Shown here: in pieces, positions 1-8,819 of the stretch
Layout of the letters: the number at the start of each line of letters is the position of its first letter
Position numbering within the stretch: position 1 is the stretch's first letter
The notes under the pieces: generated by a model
Told to the model about the DNA's origin: nothing
The model's database searches: none
Seen by the model: the letters and a program-made list of their open reading frames with translations, nothing else
Program-made: the position numbers and the translations under genes
Origin: Pseudomonas kermanshahensis
GTDB lineage: Bacteria; Pseudomonadota; Gammaproteobacteria; Pseudomonadales; Pseudomonadaceae
Reading direction: 5' to 3'
Assembly: GCF_014269205.2 (NCBI RefSeq)
Contig: NZ_JABWRY020000001.1
Coordinates: 3,162,001 to 3,226,000, forward strand
DNA: 64,000 nt

Positions 1-401
1 ACCAGCGAGTTGACGAAGGTGTTGGTGTTCAAGTTACGGATGCGTACCAGGGTCTTGCCATCCTGGGGCTTGACCAGCCCTTGCTCAATAGCGAACGGGC
101 CAACGGCGCACAGCATGTTGCCGCAGTTGGGCGCAGTATCGACCCGGCGCTGGGCAACCATGACCTGGACGAAGAGGTAATCGACGTCGGCGTCGGCATG
201 CAGCGAAGGGCTGACGATCGCGACCTTGCTGGTTTGAGGGCTACCACCGCCGATACCGTCGATTTCCAGTTCATGCCCGGAACCCATCAGGTTGATCAGC
301 AGTTCGTCGCGTTCGACCACATTGGCAGGAAGATCCCATGCATGGAAAAAGGGCCCCTTAGAGGTGCCACCGCGCATGAGCACGCAGGGAATTCGTTGCA
401 T
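1..401 (-). CDS. PrpF-family isomerase/tautomerase, N-terminal part (4-oxalomesaconate tautomerase or aconitate delta-isomerase)
   Basis: The first about 133 residues of a PrpF-fold protein; the rest lies outside the window. Translating the minus strand from the ATG at 401 gives an open frame starting MQRIPCVLMRGGTSKGPFF, with the PrpF/GalD hallmarks RGGTSKG, GIGGGSPQTSK and PNCGNMLCAVGPFA. The family shifts double bonds or protons in unsaturated tricarboxylates: GalD tautomerises 4-oxalomesaconate in gallate breakdown, and PrpF acts on aconitate isomers. The gene is divergent from a LysR gene. The nearby TcuA/TcuB and aconitate isomerase-like genes favour an aconitate role, but a GalD role beside a GalR-type regulator is equally possible because the genes to the left are not visible. 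Confidence 0.85.
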   Translation of the reverse strand, partial: MQRIPCVLMRGGTSKGPFFHAWDLPANVVERDELLINLMGSGHELEIDGIGGGSPQTSKVAIVSPSLHADADVDYLFVQVMVAQRRVDTAPNCGNMLCAVGPFAIEQGLVKPQDGKTLVRIRNLNTNTFVNSL

Positions 402-419
402 GATTTTGCACTCTTGTTG

Positions 420-438
420 ATCAATGGACATCATTGAT
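420..438. promoter_or_regulatory. Inverted repeat, candidate LysR operator
   Basis: A perfect 7-base dyad, ATCAATG-N5-CATTGAT, lies in the 147-bp gap between the divergent prpF-like and LysR genes, about 19 bases upstream of the prpF-like start. Size and position fit a LysR-type operator. The regulator assignment is inferred from adjacency. Confidence 0.4.
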
Positions 439-548
439 GTTGTGGGCACAAGACTGACAGCTCTGTATAAATCATTCCAATGCAAATATCGTAGGCATTA
501 TTGCGATTCACACATCAATTTACGGCCAAGGTTGGGGAGTCAACTCAG

Positions 549-1442
549 ATGGAATATGAGCTTCAAGACATTCGATCTTTCGTTAAAATCGCCGAACTGG
601 GCAGTTTCCATGAAGCTGCAGAAGCCTTGCACCTGTCCCAACCGGCACTCAGCCGGCGGATAAAGAAGCTCGAGGAAGGACTAGGCACCTCATTGCTGGA
701 ACGCACCACCCGGCGCGTTAGCCTCACCAGCGTCGGGCGGGACTTTTTGCCCAAGGCCAGGCGCTTGCTGGATGACTTCGAAGATTCGATCCTGAGCATT
801 CGCGAACTCGCCGAACGACAGAGCGGCCAGGTCACCCTTGCCTGTATCCCGACGGCAGCGTTCTATTTTCTGCCGTCGGTCATCCGCGACTACAACGAGC
901 AGTACCCGAAGATCCGTATTCGCCTGCTGGACCTCAGCGCCAATGACGGGCTCGAAGCCGTGCTGCGGGGTGAAGCGGACTTCGGCATCAACATGATGAG
1001 CGGCCAGCACCCAGACATCGAGTTCGTCTCCCTGGTGCAGGAGCATTTCGTCCTGGCCTGCAGAAGAGACCACCCGTTGGCGAACCGTGACTCCGTCACC
1101 TGGACAGAGCTGGCCGACTACCGGCTGATCGGCGTAGGCCGCCTGAGCGGCAACCGGATGCTGCTGGACCATGCGCTGTCCGGGCTCAACCTGCGGCCGA
1201 AGTGGTTCTATGAGGTTCAGCACCTGTCCACCTCGCTGGGCATGGTCGAGGCCGGGCTGGGCGTGTCGGCCATGCCTAGCCTGGCCATGCCAAGCGCCGA
1301 CCACCCGACGCTGGTCAGCGTGCCGCTGATCGAACCGCAGGTAACCCGCACACTGGGATTGGTCTATCGCCGAGGGGCGTCTCTGTCGCCCGCCGCGGAA
1401 AAGTTTGTGTCGATCTTGTTGGACAAATGGCCGAACCGTTGA
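549..1442 (+). CDS. LysR-family transcriptional regulator
   Basis: 297-residue LTTR. The N-terminal winged helix-turn-helix (about residues 3-62) contains the usual FHEAAEALHLSQPALSRRI pattern, followed by a linker helix and a periplasmic-binding-protein-like effector domain to the C-terminus. ATG 549 was chosen over an upstream TTG at 501 because family members start just before the first helix and a GGGGAG stretch sits about 11 bases upstream. It is divergent from the PrpF-like gene and convergent with tcuB, so it most likely controls the prpF-like operon. It could correspond to GalR if that operon is for gallate. The ligand is not predictable from sequence alone. Confidence 0.9.
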   Translation: MEYELQDIRSFVKIAELGSFHEAAEALHLSQPALSRRIKKLEEGLGTSLLERTTRRVSLTSVGRDFLPKARRLLDDFEDSILSIRELAERQSGQVTLACIPTAAFYFLPSVIRDYNEQYPKIRIRLLDLSANDGLEAVLRGEADFGINMMSGQHPDIEFVSLVQEHFVLACRRDHPLANRDSVTWTELADYRLIGVGRLSGNRMLLDHALSGLNLRPKWFYEVQHLSTSLGMVEAGLGVSAMPSLAMPSADHPTLVSVPLIEPQVTRTLGLVYRRGASLSPAAEKFVSILLDKWPNR

Positions 1443-1502
1443 AAGCAATGCGCGTCTTGCGGCCTGACGCGACGCAGGGTAATTACGGGCTGCGTTCATG
1501 GC

Positions 1503-2684
1503 TCATTCCTCCCCCAAACCCAGTGGGTTGGGCCGGCGCTTTTCGATTGCAAATTTGAGCAGTGCGGCGCTGCGGAACAGGCCATGGGCGAACTTGCCGT
1601 ATGGCAGCGTGATGAATAGCGCCATCACCGCACCCAAGTGAATCGCCAGCGCAATTGCCATTGCTGCAGTGTCACGCAGGCCCAGCAAGGCAAGGCCAGT
1701 AGCGCTGACCAGCAGCAGAAGCAGGATGAAAGCCCGGTCCATGGGGCGCTGGGCAACATCGCCCTGCTCCGGTGCCCTGCGAAGGTTGAGCATCAGAAGC
1801 CCGGCCGGCCCGATGATCAGGCCAACACCACCCAAGGTTCCCAGCAGCACCGGTGCACTCAGCAATGGATACGGCGCCTGCTGGCCCAATAGGTAGTGAT
1901 ACCCGGTAGCGACCACAGTGGCAGCGAAGCACAACAGGAAGCCGTAGAAGGTGAAATGATGGAAACGACGGCGCCAGAGCGTGTATCGATCATCGACATC
2001 AGTGCAGCCTTGGCCATGCCCACCGTCCAGGTACTTCAGGGTCAACGCCGCGCTCGAGGCCTCGAACACTGCCCCCTTGGCCGGTTGCGCCAGGGCCTCG
2101 GCAGGCGAGACCGAGCGCCAGAAACGCCGTATCGCCACCGTCAGCGCCACCGCTGCCGCGGCAAAGACACCGCCGAACATCAAGGCCAAGGTGTTGTGCG
2201 GGAAGACAGCATAGAAGTTCCCCGCCAACCGCCCCGGCAGCAACGTGCCGTTGACGTACAACGTCAGCAGCAAGAAGAGTGACAACGCGATTACCAAGGC
2301 ACCGGCGACAAAGGTGCCGTTGTGCCGATACAGTCGACCAAAGAGGGCCGGCCAGGCGTACTCGGCGTATGTCTGCCCGCGCACTCTGGCCATCGCCTGT
2401 GGCACGTTCACGGCAAATTCGTGGGGCTGAGCATACTGGCAGGCGTGCAGGCAGGCGCCGCAGTTGTGGCAAAGGTTGGCCAGGTAATGGATATCGGCCT
2501 TGCCGAACTCCAGCCTGCGGGTCATCGCCGGGAACACAGCGCAGAAACCTTCGCAGTATCGGCAGGCGTTACAGATCCGCATTTGCCGATCGACTTCCTG
2601 CTCTTCCAGGTTCAGTACCGGGATCAGTGCAAGGCCCGGCTGGGCGGCATCCGGTTGGCGTGGTTCAGGCAGTTGTGCGGTCAT
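1503..2684 (-). CDS. tcuB: TcuB-like tricarballylate utilization 4Fe-4S/membrane electron-transfer protein
   Basis: 393-residue protein with two N-terminal cysteine clusters ([11 protein letters not shown] near residue 37 and [11 protein letters not shown] near residue 72), the pattern of two 4Fe-4S centres. Several hydrophobic helices with membrane-embedded His residues follow. This is the architecture of TcuB/CitB, which reoxidises the reduced flavin of TcuA and passes electrons to the quinone pool. The start MTAQLPEP (2684) overlaps the end of tcuA by 20 bases, so the two genes are translationally coupled. A longer frame upstream runs inside tcuA and has no support. No tcuC-type transporter is adjacent. 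Confidence 0.88.
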   Translation of the reverse strand: MTAQLPEPRQPDAAQPGLALIPVLNLEEQEVDRQMRICNACRYCEGFCAVFPAMTRRLEFGKADIHYLANLCHNCGACLHACQYAQPHEFAVNVPQAMARVRGQTYAEYAWPALFGRLYRHNGTFVAGALVIALSLFLLLTLYVNGTLLPGRLAGNFYAVFPHNTLALMFGGVFAAAAVALTVAIRRFWRSVSPAEALAQPAKGAVFEASSAALTLKYLDGGHGQGCTDVDDRYTLWRRRFHHFTFYGFLLCFAATVVATGYHYLLGQQAPYPLLSAPVLLGTLGGVGLIIGPAGLLMLNLRRAPEQGDVAQRPMDRAFILLLLLVSATGLALLGLRDTAAMAIALAIHLGAVMALFITLPYGKFAHGLFRSAALLKFAIEKRRPNPLGLGEE

Positions 2685-4119
2685 GGCGATTCTCTTGTTC
2701 TGGATAGACGTGTCCTGCCGCTGCCGCGGCGCTGGTCCCGGCGATGCGGCCGAAAGCGGTGCCGATGGACATGCCGACACCTGCGGTGTAACCCTTGCCC
2801 AACACGTTGCCCGCCATCATCTCGCCGGCGACGAAAAGGTTCGGGCTGGGGCGCCCATCGAAGTGAACCGCGGCGGTTTCGTCGGTGCGCAGCCCCAAGT
2901 AGGTAAAGGTCACGCCAGGACGCAGGGGGTACCCGTAGTAAGGCGGGGTATCGAGCGGGCGCGCCCAGTGGCTTTTAGCCGGTTCGAGCCCCACGGTGTG
3001 GCAGTCGTCAAGGCGCGTGTGATCGAAGGTTCCCACCTGGCAGGCACGGTTGTAGGCACGCACGGTTTCAACGAAGGCCTGCACGGGCAAACCCAGCAAG
3101 CCGGCCAACGCCTCCAGGCTGTCGGCGGCAGTGCCTGGGAAAACCGGCGGCATGAACCGACCGAGCGCTTTCTGGTCGATGATCGAAAAACCAACCTGCC
3201 CCGGCTGATGTGCCACCAAGCGCCCCCAGATGGCATAGCGCTTGGGCCAAAAATCCTCGCCCTCATCGTAGAAGCGTTCACCGTCGCGGTTGACCACCAC
3301 GCCCAGCGACACGCAATCGATACGGGTGCAGATACCCCCGTCGTACAGGGGGGCACGGGCATCGATCGCCACCATGTGCGCCTGTGTCGGGTCGCCAATA
3401 TTGTCAGCGCCCTTTTCGATCATGCGGCGCAACAGCACGCCGTCATTGAAACGCGTACCGCGAATCAGGAAATTGTCCGCAGGCCACTCCCCTCGCTCGT
3501 TCTGCCCCCAGGCCTCACGCAACCATTGGCGATTGGACTCGAAGCCGCCGGCGGCGAGGACGCAACTGCGCGCTTCGATGCGCTCGGCAGGCAGCTGTCG
3601 CCCGTGGGACTCACGCGCTGGCACATGGGCCGCAACGAAGCGACCGCCCTGCAGTTCGATGTCGGCCACCGGTGAGTCGTAGCGAATCTGTACCCCGAGG
3701 TTTTCGGCGCTACGGTAGTAGGCATTGACCAGCGCCTTGCCGCCGCCCATGAAAAAGGCATTGGTCCGTGCGGTGTGCAGCGCACCAGACAACGACGGCT
3801 GAAAATGCACGCCATGACGGCGCATCCACCCGCGGCAATTAGAGGACGCGCGAATCACCAGGCGCGCGAGCTTCTCGTCAGTCTGGCCACCGGTTACCTT
3901 CAGCAGATCCTGCCAGAACTCTTCTTCCGGGTACGCCTCCACCAGCACGTCCTGCGGGGCATCATGCATGCACCGCAAGTTACGCGTATGTTGCGAATTG
4001 CCACCCCGCCAGGCGCGGGGTGCAGCCTCGAGCAGCAGCACGCTGGCTCCGGCCTCGCGCGCCATCAGCGCGGCACAGAGGGCGGCATTGCCCCCTCCGA
4101 TGACTAACACATCGATCAT
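2665..4119 (-). CDS. tcuA: FAD-dependent tricarballylate dehydrogenase TcuA
   Basis: 484-residue flavoprotein of the fumarate reductase/succinate dehydrogenase family. It starts [14 protein letters not shown], a dinucleotide-binding motif right at the N-terminus, followed by a GGNSQHTRN segment and a C-terminal FAD-contact region ([21 protein letters not shown]). TcuA oxidises tricarballylate to cis-aconitate in the cytoplasm. The start at 4119 has a GGAGG Shine-Dalgarno 6 bases upstream; the frame extends 17 codons further but without signals. It is followed by the overlapping tcuB and preceded by a strong hairpin in its leader. The related flavoproteins aspartate oxidase and 3-ketosteroid dehydrogenase fit less well because of the TcuB partner. 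Confidence 0.88.
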   Translation of the reverse strand: MIDVLVIGGGNAALCAALMAREAGASVLLLEAAPRAWRGGNSQHTRNLRCMHDAPQDVLVEAYPEEEFWQDLLKVTGGQTDEKLARLVIRASSNCRGWMRRHGVHFQPSLSGALHTARTNAFFMGGGKALVNAYYRSAENLGVQIRYDSPVADIELQGGRFVAAHVPARESHGRQLPAERIEARSCVLAAGGFESNRQWLREAWGQNERGEWPADNFLIRGTRFNDGVLLRRMIEKGADNIGDPTQAHMVAIDARAPLYDGGICTRIDCVSLGVVVNRDGERFYDEGEDFWPKRYAIWGRLVAHQPGQVGFSIIDQKALGRFMPPVFPGTAADSLEALAGLLGLPVQAFVETVRAYNRACQVGTFDHTRLDDCHTVGLEPAKSHWARPLDTPPYYGYPLRPGVTFTYLGLRTDETAAVHFDGRPSPNLFVAGEMMAGNVLGKGYTAGVGMSIGTAFGRIAGTSAAAAAGHVYPEQENRHDRTTA

Positions 4120-4134
4120 TTCGCCTCCAGGTCG

Positions 4135-4163
4135 CGAAGAGCCAAATGTTCGGGGGCTCTTCG
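4135..4163 (-). promoter_or_regulatory. Leader hairpin upstream of tcuA
   Basis: Perfect 9-bp stem, CGAAGAGCC pairing with GGCTCTTCG, with an 11-base loop. It ends about 6 bases before the tcuA Shine-Dalgarno. No T-run follows on the minus strand, so it is not a standard intrinsic terminator for the upstream LysR gene. It may act as an mRNA stabiliser, processing site or translational control element. Confidence 0.45.
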
Positions 4164-4267
4164 TGGCCACGGACTTTAATCAGTGCCCGGGGGGTGCGAA
4201 ACGCGATCGCCGAGGGGAGGCATTCAGTTTTACTAAAGGGGTTGGGTGAGAGGCCCCCGAGCCTGGG

Positions 4268-5188
4268 TCAAAGCAACCGGGCCCCAGGCCATCGGCCCTG
4301 TTCCACCAAGTCCCGGGCGACCTCCTGCAATACGATCCGTGTCGCCAACGCGGCCGGCGAAAGCTCGTCATCGGTCAGGCTGACAATCACATTGCGACGC
4401 TGCGCCTGTGCTTCATCGATAGCGAACACGCGCAAGCCAGCCTGATGCGCCCGGGCCACCGTCGCGCCGGGCTGAATGGTGGCGGCATGACCGGCACAGA
4501 CGCAATCCATCAATAACGACAGGCCATCAACTTCCATGACGATGCGGGTCTCAAGCCCCGCCCGTTCGAAAATCGCGCGCATTGTCGTGCGCAAACCATG
4601 CTGTGTACTGGGCATCACCAAGGGTAGCGTCGCGATCTGCTCCAGTGTTAACGACTCGCCCCACTCAGCGTTGACCAGCGGCGCAGGAACCAGCACGAAC
4701 AGTCGCTCTGTCAAAAGCGCCCGCACCTCTAATCGCGGCCCTGTTTCCGTCTGAAACAACACCGCCAGGTCAAGGTGCCTGGTATTGAGTTGGTTGGTCA
4801 GATAGCCAGATAGCATTTCCACCAGGTGCAGACGAATGTTGGGATAGCGTTCGCGCATCCTGTCGATCAATGCCAGGCCTAGAATCGACGCCGTGGTCGG
4901 TGCCAGCCCCACGCTGGCATAGCCGCTCATGCGCCCGCTTTGTGCCGCCAGGACGGCATGTTCTGCCTGGCGCAGCGCCAGGCGAGCATGGTATTCGAAG
5001 GCCAGGCCCGCTGCCGTCGGAGAGACGCCGGTACTCGAACGTGTCAAAAGCCGGGTACTTAACTCACCCTCCAGCTTCGACAGTTGCTGGCTCAATGCAG
5101 AGGCGCCAACCCCAAGCTCGACCGCAGCCCTGCCCAGGCTGCCGTACTCCAATACACCCAGAAAATAGCGAAGTTGACGCAGCTCCAT
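4268..5188 (-). CDS. LysR-family transcriptional regulator (NAC/CbbR-like subgroup), next to tcuA
   Basis: 306-residue LTTR beginning MELRQLRYFLGVLEYGSLGRAA. The winged HTH (about residues 1-60) contains GVGASALSQQLSKLE, and the effector domain continues to the end. Start 5188 was chosen over the ATG 13 codons upstream because the family start MELRQL is canonical. The gene lies between the aconitate isomerase-like gene (upstream) and tcuA (downstream), all on the same strand, so it is the natural candidate to control tricarballylate/aconitate use, as TcuR does elsewhere. The 79-base spacer to tcuA's leader hairpin suggests that tcuA also has its own promoter. Confidence 0.88.
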   Translation of the reverse strand: MELRQLRYFLGVLEYGSLGRAAVELGVGASALSQQLSKLEGELSTRLLTRSSTGVSPTAAGLAFEYHARLALRQAEHAVLAAQSGRMSGYASVGLAPTTASILGLALIDRMRERYPNIRLHLVEMLSGYLTNQLNTRHLDLAVLFQTETGPRLEVRALLTERLFVLVPAPLVNAEWGESLTLEQIATLPLVMPSTQHGLRTTMRAIFERAGLETRIVMEVDGLSLLMDCVCAGHAATIQPGATVARAHQAGLRVFAIDEAQAQRRNVIVSLTDDELSPAALATRIVLQEVARDLVEQGRWPGARLL

Positions 5189-5308
5189 ACAAGTCTCTTT
5201 CAACGACTGGCCCAAGTGCTGAGCCATGTTAAAGGTATTTGCAGAGCCTAGGCGGTTCAGCTGGTCGTAAGTACGCTACAGCCTCGGTATCGGCGCCCGC
5301 ATTTATGG

Positions 5309-6103
5309 TTAGCTGGCGGTATGAGGCAGTGGCGTCAGACCACTGTCTTCGATCGCGGCGTCGGCTTGTGGCGAGGCAAGGTAGTCGAGTAGCGCCTGGG
5401 CTGCGGCATGATGTTGGCTCTTACTGACGACCGCGCCCGAATACATTGTCATTTTCTGCGCTTCGGCCGGGATCAAACCAACGATGTCGATGCCCTTTAC
5501 CGGCTTGAGCTCGCTTAGCTGTTGAAAGCCGATCTGCGCCTGGCCGCGCGCGACCACTGCACCGACGGGTTCAGCCGGTATCATGTGAGCCTTAGCCTCG
5601 AACTGTTCACCGAGCTGCATGCGAGGAAACAGGGTCTTGGAGAGGTATACCCCGCTCGCGCTGTCAGAGTAGGCGACAGCGCTGCTGTTTTGCAGCACCG
5701 TGCGCAATCCCTGCATGGTGCTGATATCCGGCTTCGGTTCGCCCTTGCGTACGGCCATGGCGATGAACGATTTCCCAAGATCGACGCGGCTGGTTTTGTC
5801 CGCTTGGCCGTCGGCCACCAGGTTGTCTAGCGCCGAGCCCACCATCAGGACAACATCCGCCTGCTCACCGCGGGCGAGCCTATTCGGGACCGCCTGTGGG
5901 GTCTCCCCCATAGAGGGCGCGGCAAGTACTTCCAGCTTCACACCGAACTTCTTCTGATAGATTGGGGCCACTTCCCGGATAGCGCCCATGATGCCGCCTG
6001 AACTCAGGACGGTCAGCGTTTGAGCCCCTGCTTGCGCGGCGTCAGCAGCCGAGCAGGCGATTGACGTAATCAGCAGGGCAGTAAAGGGCAGCATTCGACG
6101 CAT
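5309..6103 (-). CDS. ais: Periplasmic ModA-like protein, probable aconitate isomerase
   Basis: 264 residues. An N-terminal signal peptide (MRRMLPFTALL...ACSAADA, cleavage near residue 23) is followed by a type-2 periplasmic-binding fold starting LTVLSSGGIMGAIREVAPIY. Annotation pipelines would call it a molybdate/substrate-binding protein, but no ABC permease or ATPase is nearby. The aconitate isomerase purified from Pseudomonas sp. WU-0701 is a periplasmic protein of this size and fold, and here the gene sits beside tcuA/tcuB, whose product is cis-aconitate. Trans- to cis-aconitate isomerisation is therefore the best hypothesis. The start at 6103 follows GCGGAG about 8 bases upstream. Confidence 0.72.
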   Translation of the reverse strand: MRRMLPFTALLITSIACSAADAAQAGAQTLTVLSSGGIMGAIREVAPIYQKKFGVKLEVLAAPSMGETPQAVPNRLARGEQADVVLMVGSALDNLVADGQADKTSRVDLGKSFIAMAVRKGEPKPDISTMQGLRTVLQNSSAVAYSDSASGVYLSKTLFPRMQLGEQFEAKAHMIPAEPVGAVVARGQAQIGFQQLSELKPVKGIDIVGLIPAEAQKMTMYSGAVVSKSQHHAAAQALLDYLASPQADAAIEDSGLTPLPHTAS

Positions 6104-6577
6104 TGGAACGTTCTCCGCAGGAAAAAAGAACGGCATGTTACCGAGGCGAAGCGCGTGTCCATGGTTAATCAATCCTTAAGAATGTTTCACACTTTCAAAA
6201 GGAAGCCATCGAGGTACAGGCTGTTTGCACAGTCCTATACCCAACGCTGCCAGTCCATGCGCGACACCGTCTGTGGATCCGACGCACTGCGCTAGCGACG
6301 TTACAAGGTCAGCACTGGCCCGCATGCGTGACGGCCTTGGCCAGCTTGACTGAAAAGCGGAATAGGTTCCTTCGTAGCACTCATCCGGTCATTCAGTATC
6401 AAAATGAACACCGAACAGCGGGTTCGCGAACTGTAAGCGGAAATCGCTCACTTACGTACCCGTTGAGTGAGCCCAGGACTGAATAAAAGCTGTACAACTT
6501 CGTTGACTTGTACAAATTTAGTCATAGGCTTCAACTATATCCCTTCAACAGTTCACTGTTGCTTGAGGAGCATCTGG
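6104..6577. other. 474-bp intergenic region with divergent promoters
   Basis: No coding frame here has good start signals. The left part is the leader and promoter region of the ModA-like gene. The right part carries the TGTACA-N12-TGTACA box at 6491-6514. Nothing else recognisable was seen between about 6180 and 6480. Confidence 0.6.
6491..6514 (+). promoter_or_regulatory. TGTACA-N12-TGTACA operator, candidate LitR/CarH-type light box
   Basis: Perfect inverted repeat TGTACA (6491-6496) and TGTACA (6509-6514) separated by exactly 12 bases, with a TTGACT -35-like hexamer embedded at 6503-6508. It matches the T(G/A)TACA-N12-TGTACA element described for light-induced genes controlled by B12-dependent MerR (class II LitR/PplR) regulators in P. 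putida. It lies about 65 bases upstream of the small ORF and DUF2878 gene. The regulator itself is not in the window. Confidence 0.7.
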
Positions 6578-6673
6578 ATGCCAAACATGTCCGTTTTTCA
6601 GCCATTCGCCAGGCCCTTCAATAATCTTACAAGGGGCAATCTAGACGCCCATTTTTGTCCGGCCGGTCAATGA
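6578..6673 (+). CDS. Small ORF (31 aa) coupled to the DUF2878 gene
   Basis: ATG 6578 has a GAGGAG Shine-Dalgarno about 8 bases upstream. The 31-codon frame (starts MPNMSVFQPFARPF) ends in a TGA that overlaps the next ATG as ATGA, so it would couple translation to the DUF2878 gene. No family is recognised. It could be a leader peptide, or the scar of a larger gene deleted between the light box and DUF2878, since such operons in relatives usually carry further genes here. Coding status rests only on the start signals and the overlap. Confidence 0.4.
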   Translation: MPNMSVFQPFARPFNNLTRGNLDAHFCPAGQ

Positions 6674-7161
6674 TGCCCAGCAGCTGGCTGGTCGCCAATG
6701 CACTCTGGTTGCAGGCTGGTTGGTGGGCTTGCGTGCTGGGTGCTCAGTACCCTGGCTTATTGCTGCTGGTACCACTCGGCCTGGCCATACACCTGTGGCT
6801 GTGCCCTGACTACAAGGCAGAAATCAAGGCATTGTTGCGTGTCGCATTGGCCGGCTGCGTGCTGGATAGCGTGCTGGGGGCACTGGGCGTATTCAGCTTC
6901 GATACGTGGCCCCTGCCCTTGTGGCTGGTATTGCTGTGGTGGGTGCTGGCCAGCGGCCTTCGCCATAGCCTGGCCTGGGCCGGCCGGCCCTACTGGCGCG
7001 GCGCGTTGCTGGGCGCCTTTGGCGCCCCACTGGCCTACGTCGGTGGCGCCAGGTTGGCGGGGGTCGGCCTGCCGCTGGGTGTGATTGAAACCGGCTTGTT
7101 GCTTATGCCGGTGTGGGCCCTGGCCCTGCCATTACTGCTGCGCATCGCGGCGCGGCGCTGA
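6670..7161 (+). CDS. DUF2878 family membrane protein
   Basis: 163-residue, strongly hydrophobic protein with about five transmembrane helices and many Trp/Leu/Gly residues, matching the DUF2878 family (YdjM-like small integral membrane proteins of gamma-proteobacteria). Function unknown. In Pseudomonas this family occurs in gene sets with photolyases and cyclopropane-fatty-acid-synthase-like enzymes, so a role in light or membrane stress is plausible. Start 6670 was chosen because it overlaps the stop of the upstream small ORF; ATG 6673 is equally possible. The last 30 bases overlap the convergent DUF2256 gene. Confidence 0.8.
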   Translation: MMPSSWLVANALWLQAGWWACVLGAQYPGLLLLVPLGLAIHLWLCPDYKAEIKALLRVALAGCVLDSVLGALGVFSFDTWPLPLWLVLLWWVLASGLRHSLAWAGRPYWRGALLGAFGAPLAYVGGARLAGVGLPLGVIETGLLLMPVWALALPLLLRIAARR

Positions 7162-7281
7162 CCGGCGGCATCGTTCGGAGCAATAGCGCACCTCGGCCCA
7201 GCAGCGTGCCCAGCGCTTGCGCCAATTGAAGGGTCGGCCACATACCACGCAGGTTTTGCTGGGCAGCAGGCTCTTTTTCAT
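7132..7281 (-). CDS. DUF2256 zinc-ribbon-like small protein
   Basis: 49 residues beginning MKKSLLPSKTCVVCGRPFNW, with CxxC near residue 12 and a second Cys pair (YCSERCR), as expected for the DUF2256 zinc-ribbon-like family. Its start overlaps the photolyase stop as ATGA, and the family is characteristically found beside cryptochrome/FeS-photolyase genes. It probably binds a metal. Whether it helps FeS cluster loading or DNA binding of the photolyase is unknown. The 3' end overlaps the convergent DUF2878 gene by 30 bases. Confidence 0.85.
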   Translation of the reverse strand: MKKSLLPSKTCVVCGRPFNWRKRWARCWAEVRYCSERCRRSAPRRDAQQ

Positions 7282-8819
7282 ACCACCTCGCCAGCATCCA
7301 GCCGCGCCAGCAGTGACTGGCCACGCTGCCACACCGCTTCGCGATGGCCAAGCGGCATGCCGTCCAGGTTACGGTAGACCATGGCCAGGCGTGGATTGGC
7401 CGACAGCTGAGCGCGGTGACGTATCAGAAAATGCCAGTACAAGGCATTGAATGGGCAGGCATCCTCCTCGATCACATGGTCGACCTTGTAGCTGCACGCC
7501 TTGCAATGGTCGGACATCCGCTGAATGTAACGACCACTGGCACAGTACGGTTTCGACCCCAGGTACCCACCGTCGGCATGCATGACCATGCCCAGCGTGT
7601 TGGGCAGTTCGACCCAGTCGAAGGCATCCATGTACACGGCCAAGTACCACTCGCAAATGGCGTCTGGCACGATGCCGGCCAACAGGGCGAAATTACCGGT
7701 AACCATCAGCCGCTGGATATGGTGGGCGTAACCCAAGCGCAACGTCTGCCCGATGGTTTGCGCCATGCAGCGCATGCGGGTGGCGCCCGTCCAGTAGAAT
7801 TCCGGTAAGGCACGCTGGTTACCCAGATGATTGAGCCCTGCATACTCAGGCATGCGCAGCCAGTAGATGCCGTGCACATACTCGCGCCAGCCAATCAACT
7901 GGCGGATGAAGCCTTCGGCGGCATTCAGCGGCACCCGCCCCTCACGCCACGCCTTGTCGACGTCGTCGCACAGGCAACGCACATCCAGAAGGCCAATGTT
8001 GAGTGCCGCGCTGATGCGCGCATGGAACAGGTACGGTTCGCCTTCCGCCATGGCGTCCTGGTAGTCACCGAACGCCGCCAGGCCGAAATCGAGAAAATGC
8101 TGCCAGAGCTGATGGGCCTGCTCATGGGTCACGGGGTAGTTGAACCCGTCCACGGCCCCGTAATGGTCACTGAAACGCTGGCGAACCAGGGCCACTACCG
8201 CTGTCGTGATCGCGTCTGGCTCAAACTGCGCAGCGAACGGCCCTCGCAACTGGCGCGGCAACGGCTTGCGGTTATCCCCATCAAAATTCCAGGCACCGCC
8301 TGCCGGGCTGCCATCGGCCTCCAACAGCAACCCGCAACGCTTGCGCATGCCGCGGTAGAAATGCTCCATGCGCAGTTGCTTACGCCCCTGCGCCCACCGC
8401 GCGAAGGCTTCACGCGAGCACAAAAAGCGCGTATCGCGATGCCACACAAGCGGTAGCTGCGCATCGCGCAGCGCCTGCTCCAGGCGCCACTCACCGCACT
8501 CTGTCAGGTGAATGTGCGTGGCGCCCAGTGCCTGCTGCCAGCGACGCAGCTCGCCCGCGATGCTACCGCTGTTGCCGGCAGCGTTGAGCTCGACATAGTG
8601 CACCTGCCAACCCCGCTCCCGCAGCGCCTTTGCGAAATGGCGCATGGCACTGAAGATGAGGATGATCTTCAGTGGATGATGCGGCACGTAGCGGGCCTCG
8701 CCCTCCACTTCCGCCATCAGAATAGCGTCGCGGGTAGGGTCCAGGGCCGCCAGGCTTGCCAGGTCGAACGACAGTTGGTCACCGAGCACCAAACCCAGCC
8801 GCGGGGGCCGGGCTACCAT
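7278..8819 (-). CDS. FeS-containing cryptochrome/(6-4) photolyase (PhrB/CryPro type)
   Basis: 513-residue FAD protein of the prokaryotic (6-4) photolyase class (Agrobacterium PhrB). The N-terminal Rossmann antenna domain (about residues 8-135) carries LGDQLS, and a helical FAD domain follows. Cys351, Cys439, Cys442 and Cys455 have exactly the spacing of the four 4Fe-4S ligands of PhrB (350/438/441/454). The enzyme repairs UV (6-4) photoproducts with blue light, using a lumazine antenna. It is the next-to-last gene of a five-to-six gene overlapping operon whose promoter carries a LitR-type box, which suggests light induction. It is not a class I CPD photolyase. Confidence 0.93.
   Translation of the reverse strand: MVARPPRLGLVLGDQLSFDLASLAALDPTRDAILMAEVEGEARYVPHHPLKIILIFSAMRHFAKALRERGWQVHYVELNAAGNSGSIAGELRRWQQALGATHIHLTECGEWRLEQALRDAQLPLVWHRDTRFLCSREAFARWAQGRKQLRMEHFYRGMRKRCGLLLEADGSPAGGAWNFDGDNRKPLPRQLRGPFAAQFEPDAITTAVVALVRQRFSDHYGAVDGFNYPVTHEQAHQLWQHFLDFGLAAFGDYQDAMAEGEPYLFHARISAALNIGLLDVRCLCDDVDKAWREGRVPLNAAEGFIRQLIGWREYVHGIYWLRMPEYAGLNHLGNQRALPEFYWTGATRMRCMAQTIGQTLRLGYAHHIQRLMVTGNFALLAGIVPDAICEWYLAVYMDAFDWVELPNTLGMVMHADGGYLGSKPYCASGRYIQRMSDHCKACSYKVDHVIEEDACPFNALYWHFLIRHRAQLSANPRLAMVYRNLDGMPLGHREAVWQRGQSLLARLDAGEVV

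Noticed and set aside
29..274. Minus-strand 81-codon frame at the left edge
   Set aside because: It is in a different frame from the PrpF-like gene that starts at 401 and shows clear family motifs over the same DNA.
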